NCBI GenBank assembly: GCA_946407325.1
Contig: CAMJNN010000069.1
Span: 1-6,405, forward strand
Origin: an uncultured Prevotellaceae bacterium
GTDB lineage: Bacteria > Bacteroidota > Bacteroidia > Bacteroidales > Bacteroidaceae
Direction of reading: 5' to 3'
DNA length: 6,405 nucleotides
Shown here: piece after piece, positions 1-5,554 of the stretch
Layout of the letters: each line of letters begins with the position of its first letter
How positions within the stretch are numbered: position 1 is the stretch's first letter
Notes under the pieces: generated by a model
Seen by the model: the letters and a program-made list of their open reading frames with translations, nothing else
Databases searched by the model: none
What the model was told of the DNA's origin: nothing
Position numbers and translations under genes: made by a program

Positions 1-336
1 GGACTGATTACCCCTTCGCTCGATGAGATGGTGCAAGTGGCGATAGCGTTGGAGCGGGCAGGACTTGATATCCCGTTGCTCATTGGTGGAGCAACAACTT
101 CCCAATTGCATACTGCTTTGAAAATTGCACCTGTTTATCATGCCCCTGTGGTACACCTCAAAGATGCTTCCCAGAATCCTGCAGTAGCTGCCCGTTTGAT
201 GAACCCCCAGCTCAAGCATGAGTTGGAAGATGATCTGAAAAAGGAATATGCGCATCTTCGTGAGGAAGCAACCGATAGTCATAAAAAAATCTTGCCTTTA
301 GAGGAAGCACGAGAAAAAAAATTAAAACTTTTTTAA
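1..336 (+). CDS. metH: Methionine synthase (cobalamin-dependent), C-terminal fragment
   Basis: This is the 3' end of a gene that begins before the window; 111 residues are visible, reading from base 1. MetH transfers the methyl group of methyltetrahydrofolate to homocysteine through cobalamin, in the cytoplasm. The visible part is the end of the B12-binding domain: GLITPSLDEM at residues 1-10, the conserved IGGATTS with a following HTA near residues 27-38, then VVHLKDASQNP, which corresponds to the VYVQNASR stretch of Escherichia coli MetH. The protein ends about 50 residues later in a charged tail (EEAREKKLKLF) and a TAA stop. E. coli MetH continues here for roughly 300 more residues as the S-adenosylmethionine-binding reactivation domain, which is absent. 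The stop is followed directly by the promoter of the next gene, so I see no downstream remnant. The family call is firm; whether a separate reactivation protein exists cannot be seen here. Confidence 0.93.
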   Translation, partial: GLITPSLDEMVQVAIALERAGLDIPLLIGGATTSQLHTALKIAPVYHAPVVHLKDASQNPAVAARLMNPQLKHELEDDLKKEYAHLREEATDSHKKILPLEEAREKKLKLF

Positions 337-342
337 AGAAAG

Positions 343-373
343 TTGTTGATTATATAAATATTTGTTATTTTTG
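343..373 (+). promoter_or_regulatory. Bacteroidetes-type promoter for the barrel protein
   Basis: The -7 box TATTTTTG (366-373) fits TAnnTTTG exactly. Upstream, TTGTTG (343-348) supplies a -33-like TTG; the first TTG leaves 20 bases to the -7 box and the second leaves 17. The expected transcript start is near 380, giving a leader of about 39 bases before the ATG at 419. The stretch between and after is strongly A/T-rich, as is usual before Bacteroidetes genes. The call is from motif match only. Confidence 0.6.
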
Positions 374-418
374 CACTGTGATAACAATTTTTATTAACTA
401 AAATAATTTTTATTGGTT

Positions 419-895
419 ATGAAAAAGTATTTATTTATTTTGGTAGCTATGTTTGCAATGAGCACTGCTGCATTTGCTCAGAAGGGCACAAGCGCTGTAG
501 GTATCGTAGGTGCATATGATGATGCTAACTCACAGTTTGGTATTGGTGTTAAGTATCAGTATTTCTTCATCGATCAGTTGCGTGGTGACTTTGGCGGTGA
601 TTTCTTCTTCAAGAAGGATTTACAGACTTTAATTGATTTTAATGCCAACGTTCACTATGTGTTCCCATTGGCAGATGCAATCAACGTATATCCAATGGCT
701 GGTATAAACTTCGCAATCGCAAGTATTGATATACCAGGCGTTGATAATGCGTCTAGACTTGGCGTAAACTTGGGTGGTGGCTTTGACATTAAGTTAAGCG
801 ACGCTGTAAAACTGATTTTGGAAGCTAAGTATATCATTTCTGACAATGGCTGGAGCCGCTTCGGCGCTAATGCTGGTATCGCTTTCACATTCTAA
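419..895 (+). CDS. Small outer-membrane beta-barrel protein, secreted
   Basis: 158 residues. A clear signal peptide (MKKYLFILVA, then a hydrophobic run, ending AFA|Q at residues 18-21) sends it through the Sec pathway. The mature part, about 138 residues, alternates polar and hydrophobic or aromatic residues with glycine-rich turns (GVKYQYFFID, RGDFGGDFFF, GVNLGGGFDIKL, LILEAKY) and ends in phenylalanine (GIAFTF), the usual outer-membrane barrel insertion signal. The size fits an eight-stranded barrel of the OmpA/OmpW-like 'outer membrane beta-barrel' type with no peptidoglycan-binding domain. An in-frame TTG lies six bases upstream at 413, but the ATG at 419 begins the canonical MKK signal peptide and is preferred. 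It has its own promoter and terminator, so it is probably transcribed alone. No ligand or specific role can be deduced. Confidence 0.86.
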   Translation: MKKYLFILVAMFAMSTAAFAQKGTSAVGIVGAYDDANSQFGIGVKYQYFFIDQLRGDFGGDFFFKKDLQTLIDFNANVHYVFPLADAINVYPMAGINFAIASIDIPGVDNASRLGVNLGGGFDIKLSDAVKLILEAKYIISDNGWSRFGANAGIAFTF

Positions 896-919
896 GCAAA
901 TACCAAATTAGAAATAGAG

Positions 920-949
920 GAGGTTGCGGAAACGCAACCTCTTTTTTTT
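920..949 (+). terminator. Intrinsic terminator after the barrel gene
   Basis: A perfect 9-base-pair stem (GAGGTTGCG at 920-928 with CGCAACCTC at 933-941), closed by a GAAA tetraloop, is followed by eight T residues (942-949). It lies 25 bases past the barrel stop codon. The gene on the other strand (mltF) ends at 975 and converges on it. Read leftward, the same hairpin is followed by a moderately T-rich stretch (CTCTATTTCTAATTT), so it may also stop the udk-mltF transcript, less strongly. Confidence 0.9.
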
Positions 950-974
950 AAAACCTATTGTGTGAAATGGGGAT

Positions 975-2384
975 TTACTCCTTGATAACTTCTTTGTAGC
1001 GATTGAATCGTTGAATGATGTCGCGCACGAAGTTGTAGGTCTCGATGCCTCGGAAGTAACCGTGCTTGCATACAGGGTCAGAAAAGTATTCTTCGTTGCT
1101 CTTCAGAAGGATATACTTTTCCACATTGTCGTCCCATACATACTTGTTGGCACCATATTTCTCAGCCAATGCCATAGCATCGGTTATGTGACCTGTACCC
1201 GAGTTGTAGGCCGCTAAAACGAACTTAATACGTTCTTGCTCAGGGATAGATCTGAATGCACCTGATGTGAGGTCAATATATTTCACAGCACCTTTTATAC
1301 TCTCCTCCGGATTCTGCTCCTTACCCTCTGGAACACCCATCGCCTTGGCCGTGCGGGGCATCAGTTGCATTAGTCCTTTAGCGCCAGCCCATGATACAGC
1401 AGTTGTGTCGAAATTTGATTCGTTGTAGGCCAATGAAGCCAACAAACGCCAATCCCAACCAATCTCCTTGGCATACTGGCGAAACAGGTTGTCGTAAGGA
1501 GATATCTTTCCATCCTTTACCGACATGATAGGAAAGAATATCTTGCTCTTGCTCAGTTCGTAATAGCGTTTCATACTGGCTGTATATCTGGGTGATGTCA
1601 TGTTTTCATCATGCCATTTGTTCACAGCCTCCGCCAGTTGGGTACATTCCTTCCTCACTGCCCAAGAAGCCCGTTGGTCATGACTCACCGCCATACTCAC
1701 TTCCAGGTTGGGGTAGTAGGTCTGGTTCAGTTTGGCTAAGTCGTTGTTAGCCACCGTATAGTCAATCTTTCCTTGTGCCACTTGGGTAATAAGGTCTTCC
1801 AACGAAAGACTGTCGCTTTCAACACAGTGAATGATAATGCCTCCTCCCACCTCCTGGTTCAGGTTGTTCATGCGTTGCAGGAACCTGCCAGGTTTCACAT
1901 ACACCTCTTTACCAATCAGTTCGGTTACATCTTTCAGCGGTCTGGGGCGCCATCTGTTGCGTTGCACTAATACCTGGTGAGTAATGGCCTCTTCGCCACA
2001 ATACTCCACGCTGTTTTTCCACTCATTGGTATAGGGCAGGGGGAACGCAATCAGGTCGCCTTCTCCTTGCAGAAGCATTTTTGTCAGATCAGCTATATTA
2101 TAAGCAACTACTAACTCAAGCTTCACACCCAGGTACTCGGCAAACTGACTGGCCAACTCATAATGGAACCCCATTTCCTGTCCGCGATACTGGAAGTAAC
2201 TGGTAGAACCATATAGGGTAATTACTCTAAGCACCCCACTGTCCATTATCTGTTCCAGATCGTACTTGGCAGTAGTTTTCTTGTGCAGGAAGTTGCAACC
2301 CACAGCGACAGACAGCATTACTAAAATAAGCAATGCTGCAAGCAGACCTCTGCCTTTGATCTTTGACCGTTTACCGTTGACCAT
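975..2384 (-). CDS. mltF: MltF-type lytic transglycosylase lipoprotein
   Basis: 469 residues. It cleaves the MurNAc-GlcNAc bond of peptidoglycan with formation of an anhydro-MurNAc end. Order: basic N-terminus (residues 1-13), hydrophobic signal (14-29), lipobox AVGC with lipidated C30; then a solute-binding-protein family 3 domain (about 45-270, beginning LRVITLYGSTSYF); then an SLT catalytic domain (about 298-430) with ESNF, where E322 is the expected catalytic glutamate, GLMQLMP (337-343) and AAYNSG (391-396). This two-domain order is that of E. coli MltF, in which the binding domain regulates the catalytic one. Nothing acidic follows C30, so there is no surface-export-like signal and a periplasm-facing membrane anchor is likely. 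The start is one base after the udk stop, so the two are co-transcribed. The first twelve or so codons are made of a GGTCAAC-type heptamer array, described separately. Confidence 0.94.
   Translation of the reverse strand: MVNGKRSKIKGRGLLAALLILVMLSVAVGCNFLHKKTTAKYDLEQIMDSGVLRVITLYGSTSYFQYRGQEMGFHYELASQFAEYLGVKLELVVAYNIADLTKMLLQGEGDLIAFPLPYTNEWKNSVEYCGEEAITHQVLVQRNRWRPRPLKDVTELIGKEVYVKPGRFLQRMNNLNQEVGGGIIIHCVESDSLSLEDLITQVAQGKIDYTVANNDLAKLNQTYYPNLEVSMAVSHDQRASWAVRKECTQLAEAVNKWHDENMTSPRYTASMKRYYELSKSKIFFPIMSVKDGKISPYDNLFRQYAKEIGWDWRLLASLAYNESNFDTTAVSWAGAKGLMQLMPRTAKAMGVPEGKEQNPEESIKGAVKYIDLTSGAFRSIPEQERIKFVLAAYNSGTGHITDAMALAEKYGANKYVWDDNVEKYILLKSNEEYFSDPVCKHGYFRGIETYNFVRDIIQRFNRYKEVIKE
2348..2382 (-). 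repeat. Heptamer array (GGTCAAC-type) at the start of mltF
   Basis: On the minus strand, reading from the second base of the start codon's G onward, consecutive 7-base units are GGTCAAC, GGTAAAC, GGTCAAA, GATCAAA and GGCAGAG (2382 down to 2348). The first three match GGTCAAC with none, one and one change; the last two are increasingly degenerate. The units encode VNGKRSKIKGR, the basic region ahead of the signal-peptide hydrophobic core. The same heptamer occurs three times perfectly in dsbD. Repeat status of the first three units is clear; the last two are tentative. Confidence 0.7.
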
Positions 2385-2385
2385 A

Positions 2386-2997
2386 TTAGTCGTTTACATG
2401 CTTCTTAATATACATCGTCAGAATCTTAATCGCCACTTTGTTTTGTCCACCCTGTGGCACTATCAAGTCGGCATAGCGCTTGGTAGGTTCGATAAACTGC
2501 TCATGCATAGGCTTGAGTACCCTTGTATAGCGCTCCATCACCGCTTGATAGGTCCTGCCGCGTGACACCACATCCCGTTCAATGTTACGAATCAGTCGCT
2601 CGTCAGGGTCAGCGTCCACAAACACTTTCAAATCCATCATATCGCGTATCTCCTTGTCGTATAGCGACATGATACCCTCAAAGATAATCACGTTCTTTGG
2701 CTCTATATGTATTGTTTCAGGCTGACGAGTGCAAGTCAGGTAATCGTAAATGGGCTGTTCTATGCACTTCCCTTCTCTAAGCAGGGCGATGTGTGAGCGA
2801 AGCAAATCCCAGTCAAAAGCGTTGGGATGGTCGAAGTTGATTTGTTGTCTTTTCTCAGGTGGTACATGACTACTGTCCTTGTAATAAGAGTCCAAGGGCA
2901 GCAGCACTACCTCGTCCTTGCTTAACTTCTCCATAATCTTTTTTACGACGGTGGTCTTTCCCGAACCTGTTCCGCCAGCGATACCAATAATTAACAT
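2386..2997 (-). CDS. udk: Uridine/cytidine kinase
   Basis: 203 residues, close to the 213 of E. coli Udk. It phosphorylates uridine or cytidine to the monophosphate with ATP or GTP in the pyrimidine salvage pathway, in the cytoplasm. Visible motifs: Walker A GGTGSGKT (8-15); LDSYYKD (35-41), with D36 at the position of the catalytic aspartate of human UCK2; NFDHPNAFDWDLL (54-66), the nucleoside-binding stretch; YDY (84-86); IIFEGI (104-109); and an arginine-rich lid, RDVVSRGRT (141-149). All expected motifs are intact. The ATG at 2997 gives the MLIIGIAGG beta strand directly before the P-loop, so no earlier start is needed. It is first in a leftward operon with mltF, one base apart. The two products have no obvious shared pathway; the link is probably shared transcription. 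Confidence 0.97.
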   Translation of the reverse strand: MLIIGIAGGTGSGKTTVVKKIMEKLSKDEVVLLPLDSYYKDSSHVPPEKRQQINFDHPNAFDWDLLRSHIALLREGKCIEQPIYDYLTCTRQPETIHIEPKNVIIFEGIMSLYDKEIRDMMDLKVFVDADPDERLIRNIERDVVSRGRTYQAVMERYTRVLKPMHEQFIEPTKRYADLIVPQGGQNKVAIKILTMYIKKHVND

Positions 2998-3074
2998 TTT
3001 CTTAATACTGTTTATGGCTGAAAATAGTTATCTTTAAATAAGATAGGCTGCACCTCAACAATACTCTAATAATA

Positions 3075-3106
3075 TTTGGCATTGTCTTCGGTTTGCACTA
3101 TCTTTG
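3075..3106 (+). promoter_or_regulatory. Rightward promoter for Dabb-dsbD
   Basis: TTTG (3075-3078), a 20-base spacer and TATCTTTG (3099-3106) fit the Bacteroidetes -33/-7 consensus in sequence and spacing. The expected start is near 3113, leaving a leader of about 30 bases before the ATG at 3143. No Shine-Dalgarno site is visible; the leader is A-rich (ATAAATAAAAATATTTACAA), which is normal in this group. It is the best-formed promoter in the window. Confidence 0.65.
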
Positions 3107-3109
3107 CCA

Positions 3110-3138
3110 CAAATATAAATAAAAATATTTACAAACAA
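3110..3138 (-). promoter_or_regulatory. Leftward promoter for udk-mltF
   Basis: On the minus strand, TATATTTG (3117 to 3110) matches TAnnTTTG. A TTG (3138-3136) lies 18 bases upstream; a fuller TTTG (3135-3132) is also present but only 14 bases away. The expected start is near 3104, giving a leader of roughly 105 bases before the udk ATG at 2997. The box is three bases from the rightward -7 box at 3099-3106. Motif match only. Confidence 0.5.
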
Positions 3139-3142
3139 CATT

Positions 3143-3442
3143 ATGGTTAAGCACATTGTACTTTTTAAGCTGAAAAATGATATATCTGAAGCAGAAAAAC
3201 AGGCTGTAGCACTGAAATTTAAGGCTGCTATAGAAGCATTGCCACAGGTCATCTCCTTTATCAAACATGTGGAGGTGGGTATCAATATAAATCCCAGTGA
3301 ACAGTGGAATATTGCTCTTTATAGCGAGTTTAATACACTGGAGGAAGTAAAGGCTTATTCTGCTCATCCTGCCCATGTGGCAGCTGCCAAGTTGCTGGCA
3401 GAGGTGAAAGAAAGTCGCTCATGTGTGGACTACGAAAGTTGA
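3143..3442 (+). CDS. Dabb (stress-responsive alpha/beta barrel) domain protein
   Basis: 99 residues, the normal size for a single-domain Dabb protein (dimeric ferredoxin-like alpha/beta barrel). The diagnostic start MVKHIVLFKLK (1-11) is followed by a helix of about 20 residues, then a strand (SFIKHVEVGININPS), a strand containing the family-typical aromatic region (WNIALYSEFNTLEEVKAYSAHPAH, 52-75) and a final helix and tail. No signal peptide, so it is cytoplasmic. The family contains stress-induced plant proteins and a few polyketide cyclases; most bacterial members have no known reaction, and none can be assigned here. It is the first gene after a good promoter and ends 9 bases before dsbD, so the two are very probably co-transcribed. 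An encoded start other than the ATG at 3143 would cut the first strand. Confidence 0.92.
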   Translation: MVKHIVLFKLKNDISEAEKQAVALKFKAAIEALPQVISFIKHVEVGININPSEQWNIALYSEFNTLEEVKAYSAHPAHVAAAKLLAEVKESRSCVDYES

Positions 3443-3451
3443 AAATTTAAT

Positions 3452-5497
3452 ATGAAGAAACTGCTGTTAGCTTTTGGGTTGCTCTTAGCAAGTCTGTTTG
3501 TACAGGCACAGATACTGGACCCTGTATCGTTTAGTACCGAATTCAATAAAGTGTCCAATGATGTGGCAGAGATAGTCTTTACTGCCCAAATCGATCCAGG
3601 ATGGCATATTTATTCTACCGAACTGGGTGATGGAGGACCTATATCAGCCTCATTCAATGTTGATAAGATGACGGGTGCCCATGAGGATGGCAAACTGCTT
3701 CCTGTAGGCAACGAACAAGCTGTATATGACAAGCTGTTCGATATGGAGGTGCGTTATTTTGAGAAAACTGCCAAGTTTGTGCAACGCGTCCGACTGGAAG
3801 GAGGTGCCTACCGACTGGAAGGTTATCTTGAATATGCTGCTTGCAATGACCAGAATTGTCTGCCTCCCAGCGAAGTTCCCTTCATGTTTACTGGCACTGC
3901 CGATATTGCTGCATCGCAAGAAAATGCCACAGATTACAACTCTCCTGACACTCAACAGAACCTGGACAACGGACAATCGTCACTTTCTGGAGCAGCGAGC
4001 ACCGAAGATACTGGCACCGACTCTCAACAGGATCTGGGTAACGGTCAACGGTCAACGGTCAACGCCCCCTGGTGGTCTCCCGTTATCAGCGAACTCCGTT
4101 CCTTTGGCGAGTCAACAGGCACCACTGATCGTTCATGGCTCTACATCTTCTTCACCGGTTTCTTAGGCGGTTTGTTGGCATTGTTCACCCCTTGTGTATG
4201 GCCCATCATCCCTATGACGGTGAGCTTCTTCCTCAAACGTAGTAAGGACAAGAAGAAAGGCATAGCCGATGCGATGACCTATGGTTTGGCTATTGTAGTT
4301 ATTTATGTGGCTTTAGGCTTGTTGGTGACACTGCTCTTCGGAGCCAGTGCGCTCAATGCCCTCTCTACCAATGCCATCTTCAACATCTTCTTCTTCCTGA
4401 TGTTGGTAGTCTTTGCCATTTCCTTCTTTGGTGCTTTCGAGATTACTCTTCCGTCATCGTGGAGCAATGCCGTAGATAGCAAGGCCGAGCGCACAACTGG
4501 ATTGCTAAGCATCTTCCTCATGGCATTCACATTGGCGTTGGTATCCTTCTCCTGCACAGGTCCCATCATCGGCTTCCTGTTGGTAGAGGTCTCTACCTCA
4601 GGCAGTATCGTGGCCCCAGCCATCGGTATGCTGGGCTTTGCCATTGCCTTGGCATTGCCTTTCACCCTCTTTGCCCTCTTCCCATCGTGGCTCAAGCAGA
4701 TGCCTAAATCGGGTGGATGGATGAATGTCATCAAAGTGTCGCTGGGCTTCATCGAACTGGCTTTTGCTTTGAAGTTCTTATCGGTAGCCGACTTAGCCTA
4801 CGGATGGCATATCCTTGACAGAGAAACATTCCTTTCATTGTGGATTGTACTCTTTGCCTTGCTGGGTGTTTATCTATTGGGCAAGATCAAGTTCCCGCAC
4901 GACGACGATGATACCCATGTCAGTGTGCCTCGTTTCTTCTTGGCACTGGCTTCTTTGGCATTTGCCGTCTATATGGTACCTGGCTTGTGGGGTGCCCCAC
5001 TGAAGGCGGTAAGTGCTTTCGCTCCCCCTATGTACACACAGGATTTCAACCTCTATAAGAATGAGGTACGGGCGCAGTTTGACGACTATGACTTAGGTAT
5101 GGAATATGCCCAAAGGGTAGGGAAGCCCGTGATGCTTGACTTTACCGGTTATGGATGTGTGAATTGTCGTAAGATGGAGTTGGCCGTATGGACCGACCCT
5201 ACTGTAGGTAGTATGATGAACGACGACTATGTACTGATTACCCTGTATGTAGATAACAAGACCAAACTGCCAGAGCCTATCAAGGTGATGGAGAATGGCA
5301 AGGAACGCACGTTGCGTACGTTGGGTGACAAGTGGAGCTACCTGCAAAGGGTGAAGTTTGGTGCCAATGCGCAACCATTCTACATACTCATTGATAATGA
5401 GGGCAAACCACTGAATAAGTCGTATGCCTATGATGAGGATATTGAAAAATATGTAGAATTCTTGCAGACGGGATTACGAAATTACCAAAAAAAATGA
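3452..5497 (+). CDS. dsbD: Thiol:disulfide interchange protein DsbD
   Basis: 681 residues. DsbD moves electrons from cytoplasmic thioredoxin across the inner membrane to periplasmic proteins, feeding disulfide isomerisation and cytochrome c maturation. Order: signal peptide (1-20, VQAQ); periplasmic immunoglobulin-like alpha domain (about 21-148) with the pair C131 and C136 (CNDQNC); a hydrophilic linker (about 150-225); a multi-helix membrane domain (about 229-510) with C248 in FTPCVWP and C368 in SFSCTGP, the pair that passes electrons through the membrane; and a C-terminal thioredoxin-like domain (about 540-681) with C569-V-N-C572 and the cis-proline motif AQPF (P642). All six functional cysteines are present. 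It is about 115 residues longer than E. coli DsbD; the linker accounts for part of this. The linker holds an internal 24-residue-period duplication and a heptamer array, listed separately. The ATG at 3452 begins a typical MKKLLLAFGL signal. Confidence 0.96.
   Translation: MKKLLLAFGLLLASLFVQAQILDPVSFSTEFNKVSNDVAEIVFTAQIDPGWHIYSTELGDGGPISASFNVDKMTGAHEDGKLLPVGNEQAVYDKLFDMEVRYFEKTAKFVQRVRLEGGAYRLEGYLEYAACNDQNCLPPSEVPFMFTGTADIAASQENATDYNSPDTQQNLDNGQSSLSGAASTEDTGTDSQQDLGNGQRSTVNAPWWSPVISELRSFGESTGTTDRSWLYIFFTGFLGGLLALFTPCVWPIIPMTVSFFLKRSKDKKKGIADAMTYGLAIVVIYVALGLLVTLLFGASALNALSTNAIFNIFFFLMLVVFAISFFGAFEITLPSSWSNAVDSKAERTTGLLSIFLMAFTLALVSFSCTGPIIGFLLVEVSTSGSIVAPAIGMLGFAIALALPFTLFALFPSWLKQMPKSGGWMNVIKVSLGFIELAFALKFLSVADLAYGWHILDRETFLSLWIVLFALLGVYLLGKIKFPHDDDDTHVSVPRFFLALASLAFAVYMVPGLWGAPLKAVSAFAPPMYTQDFNLYKNEVRAQFDDYDLGMEYAQRVGKPVMLDFTGYGCVNCRKMELAVWTDPTVGSMMNDDYVLITLYVDNKTKLPEPIKVMENGKERTLRTLGDKWSYLQRVKFGANAQPFYILIDNEGKPLNKSYAYDEDIEKYVEFLQTGLRNYQKK
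3947..4054 (+). repeat. In-frame 72-base-period duplication in the DsbD linker
   Basis: Bases 3947-3982 and 4019-4054 match at 28 of 36 positions and sit exactly 72 bases (24 codons) apart. The encoded segments are DTQQNLDNGQSS (166-177) and DSQQDLGNGQRS (190-201), 8 of 12 residues identical. Both lie in the hydrophilic linker between the alpha domain and the membrane domain. The first copy contains GGACAAC and GGACAAT (3964-3977), each close to the GGTCAAC heptamer found intact in the second copy, so it looks like a decayed form of the same array. Confidence 0.75.
4037..4063 (+). repeat. Perfect GGTCAAC heptamer array in dsbD
   Basis: Three identical tandem GGTCAAC units (4043-4063) follow a six-base relative, GGTAAC (4037-4042). 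Twenty-one bases of the repeat equal seven codons, reading GQRSTVN (residues 198-204). It lies at the end of the polar linker, just before APWWSP and the first membrane helix. Loss or gain of a single unit would shift the frame and truncate the membrane domain; changes in threes would not. Confidence 0.9.
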
Positions 5498-5498
5498 C

Positions 5499-5506
5499 TA
5501 TCTTTA
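5499..5506 (+). promoter_or_regulatory. Possible weak promoter before the PurF homologue
   Basis: TATCTTTA (5499-5506), immediately after the dsbD stop, differs from TAnnTTTG only in the last base and resembles the better TATCTTTG site at 3099. No convincing TTTG lies 19-21 bases upstream (the region reads ATTACGAA). If used, transcription would start near 5513, at the stem-loop. The gene may instead be read through from dsbD. Confidence 0.3.
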
Positions 5507-5510
5507 CACC

Positions 5511-5527
5511 CTCAATCGAAGATTGAG
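5511..5527 (+). other. Stem-loop between dsbD and the PurF homologue
   Basis: CTCAATC (5511-5517) and GATTGAG (5521-5527) form a perfect 7-base-pair stem with a GAA loop. ACTAAACAATATAAATA follows, with no run of T, so it is not a standard intrinsic terminator. It could be a 5'-end stabilising hairpin, a processing site between dsbD and the next gene, or chance. Confidence 0.5.
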
Positions 5528-5554
5528 ACTAAACAATATAAATATACTACATTT

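Noticed and set aside
413..418. An upstream in-frame TTG as start of the barrel protein
   Set aside because: It adds only MV ahead of a canonical MKKYLF signal peptide. The ATG at 419 is the better start.
655..888. Antisense open frame of 77 codons across the barrel gene
   Set aside because: It lies wholly inside a well-supported gene with signal peptide and barrel features, and the peptide shows no recognisable domain.
3055..3376. Two overlapping leftward open frames across the divergent promoter region and the Dabb gene
   Set aside because: Both overlap the Dabb coding sequence, are rich in Cys, Phe and Tyr with no domain, and cover the promoter elements. The Dabb frame on the other strand is clearly real.
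4037..4063. The heptamer array as a CRISPR or origin-type iteron
   Set aside because: The units are contiguous 7-mers with no spacers, sit in a coding linker, and have no cas or replication gene nearby.
3726..4166. A 146-codon rightward frame overlapping dsbD in another phase
   Set aside because: The dsbD frame is certain by domain and cysteine content. The alternative frame has no signal or domain; its length partly reflects the stop-free heptamer array.
4303..4752. A 149-codon antisense frame across the DsbD membrane domain
   Set aside because: Long antisense frames are common opposite hydrophobic membrane segments. The basic, low-complexity peptide looks like a shadow.
5511..5527. The stem-loop after dsbD as an intrinsic terminator
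   Set aside because: No T run follows the stem.
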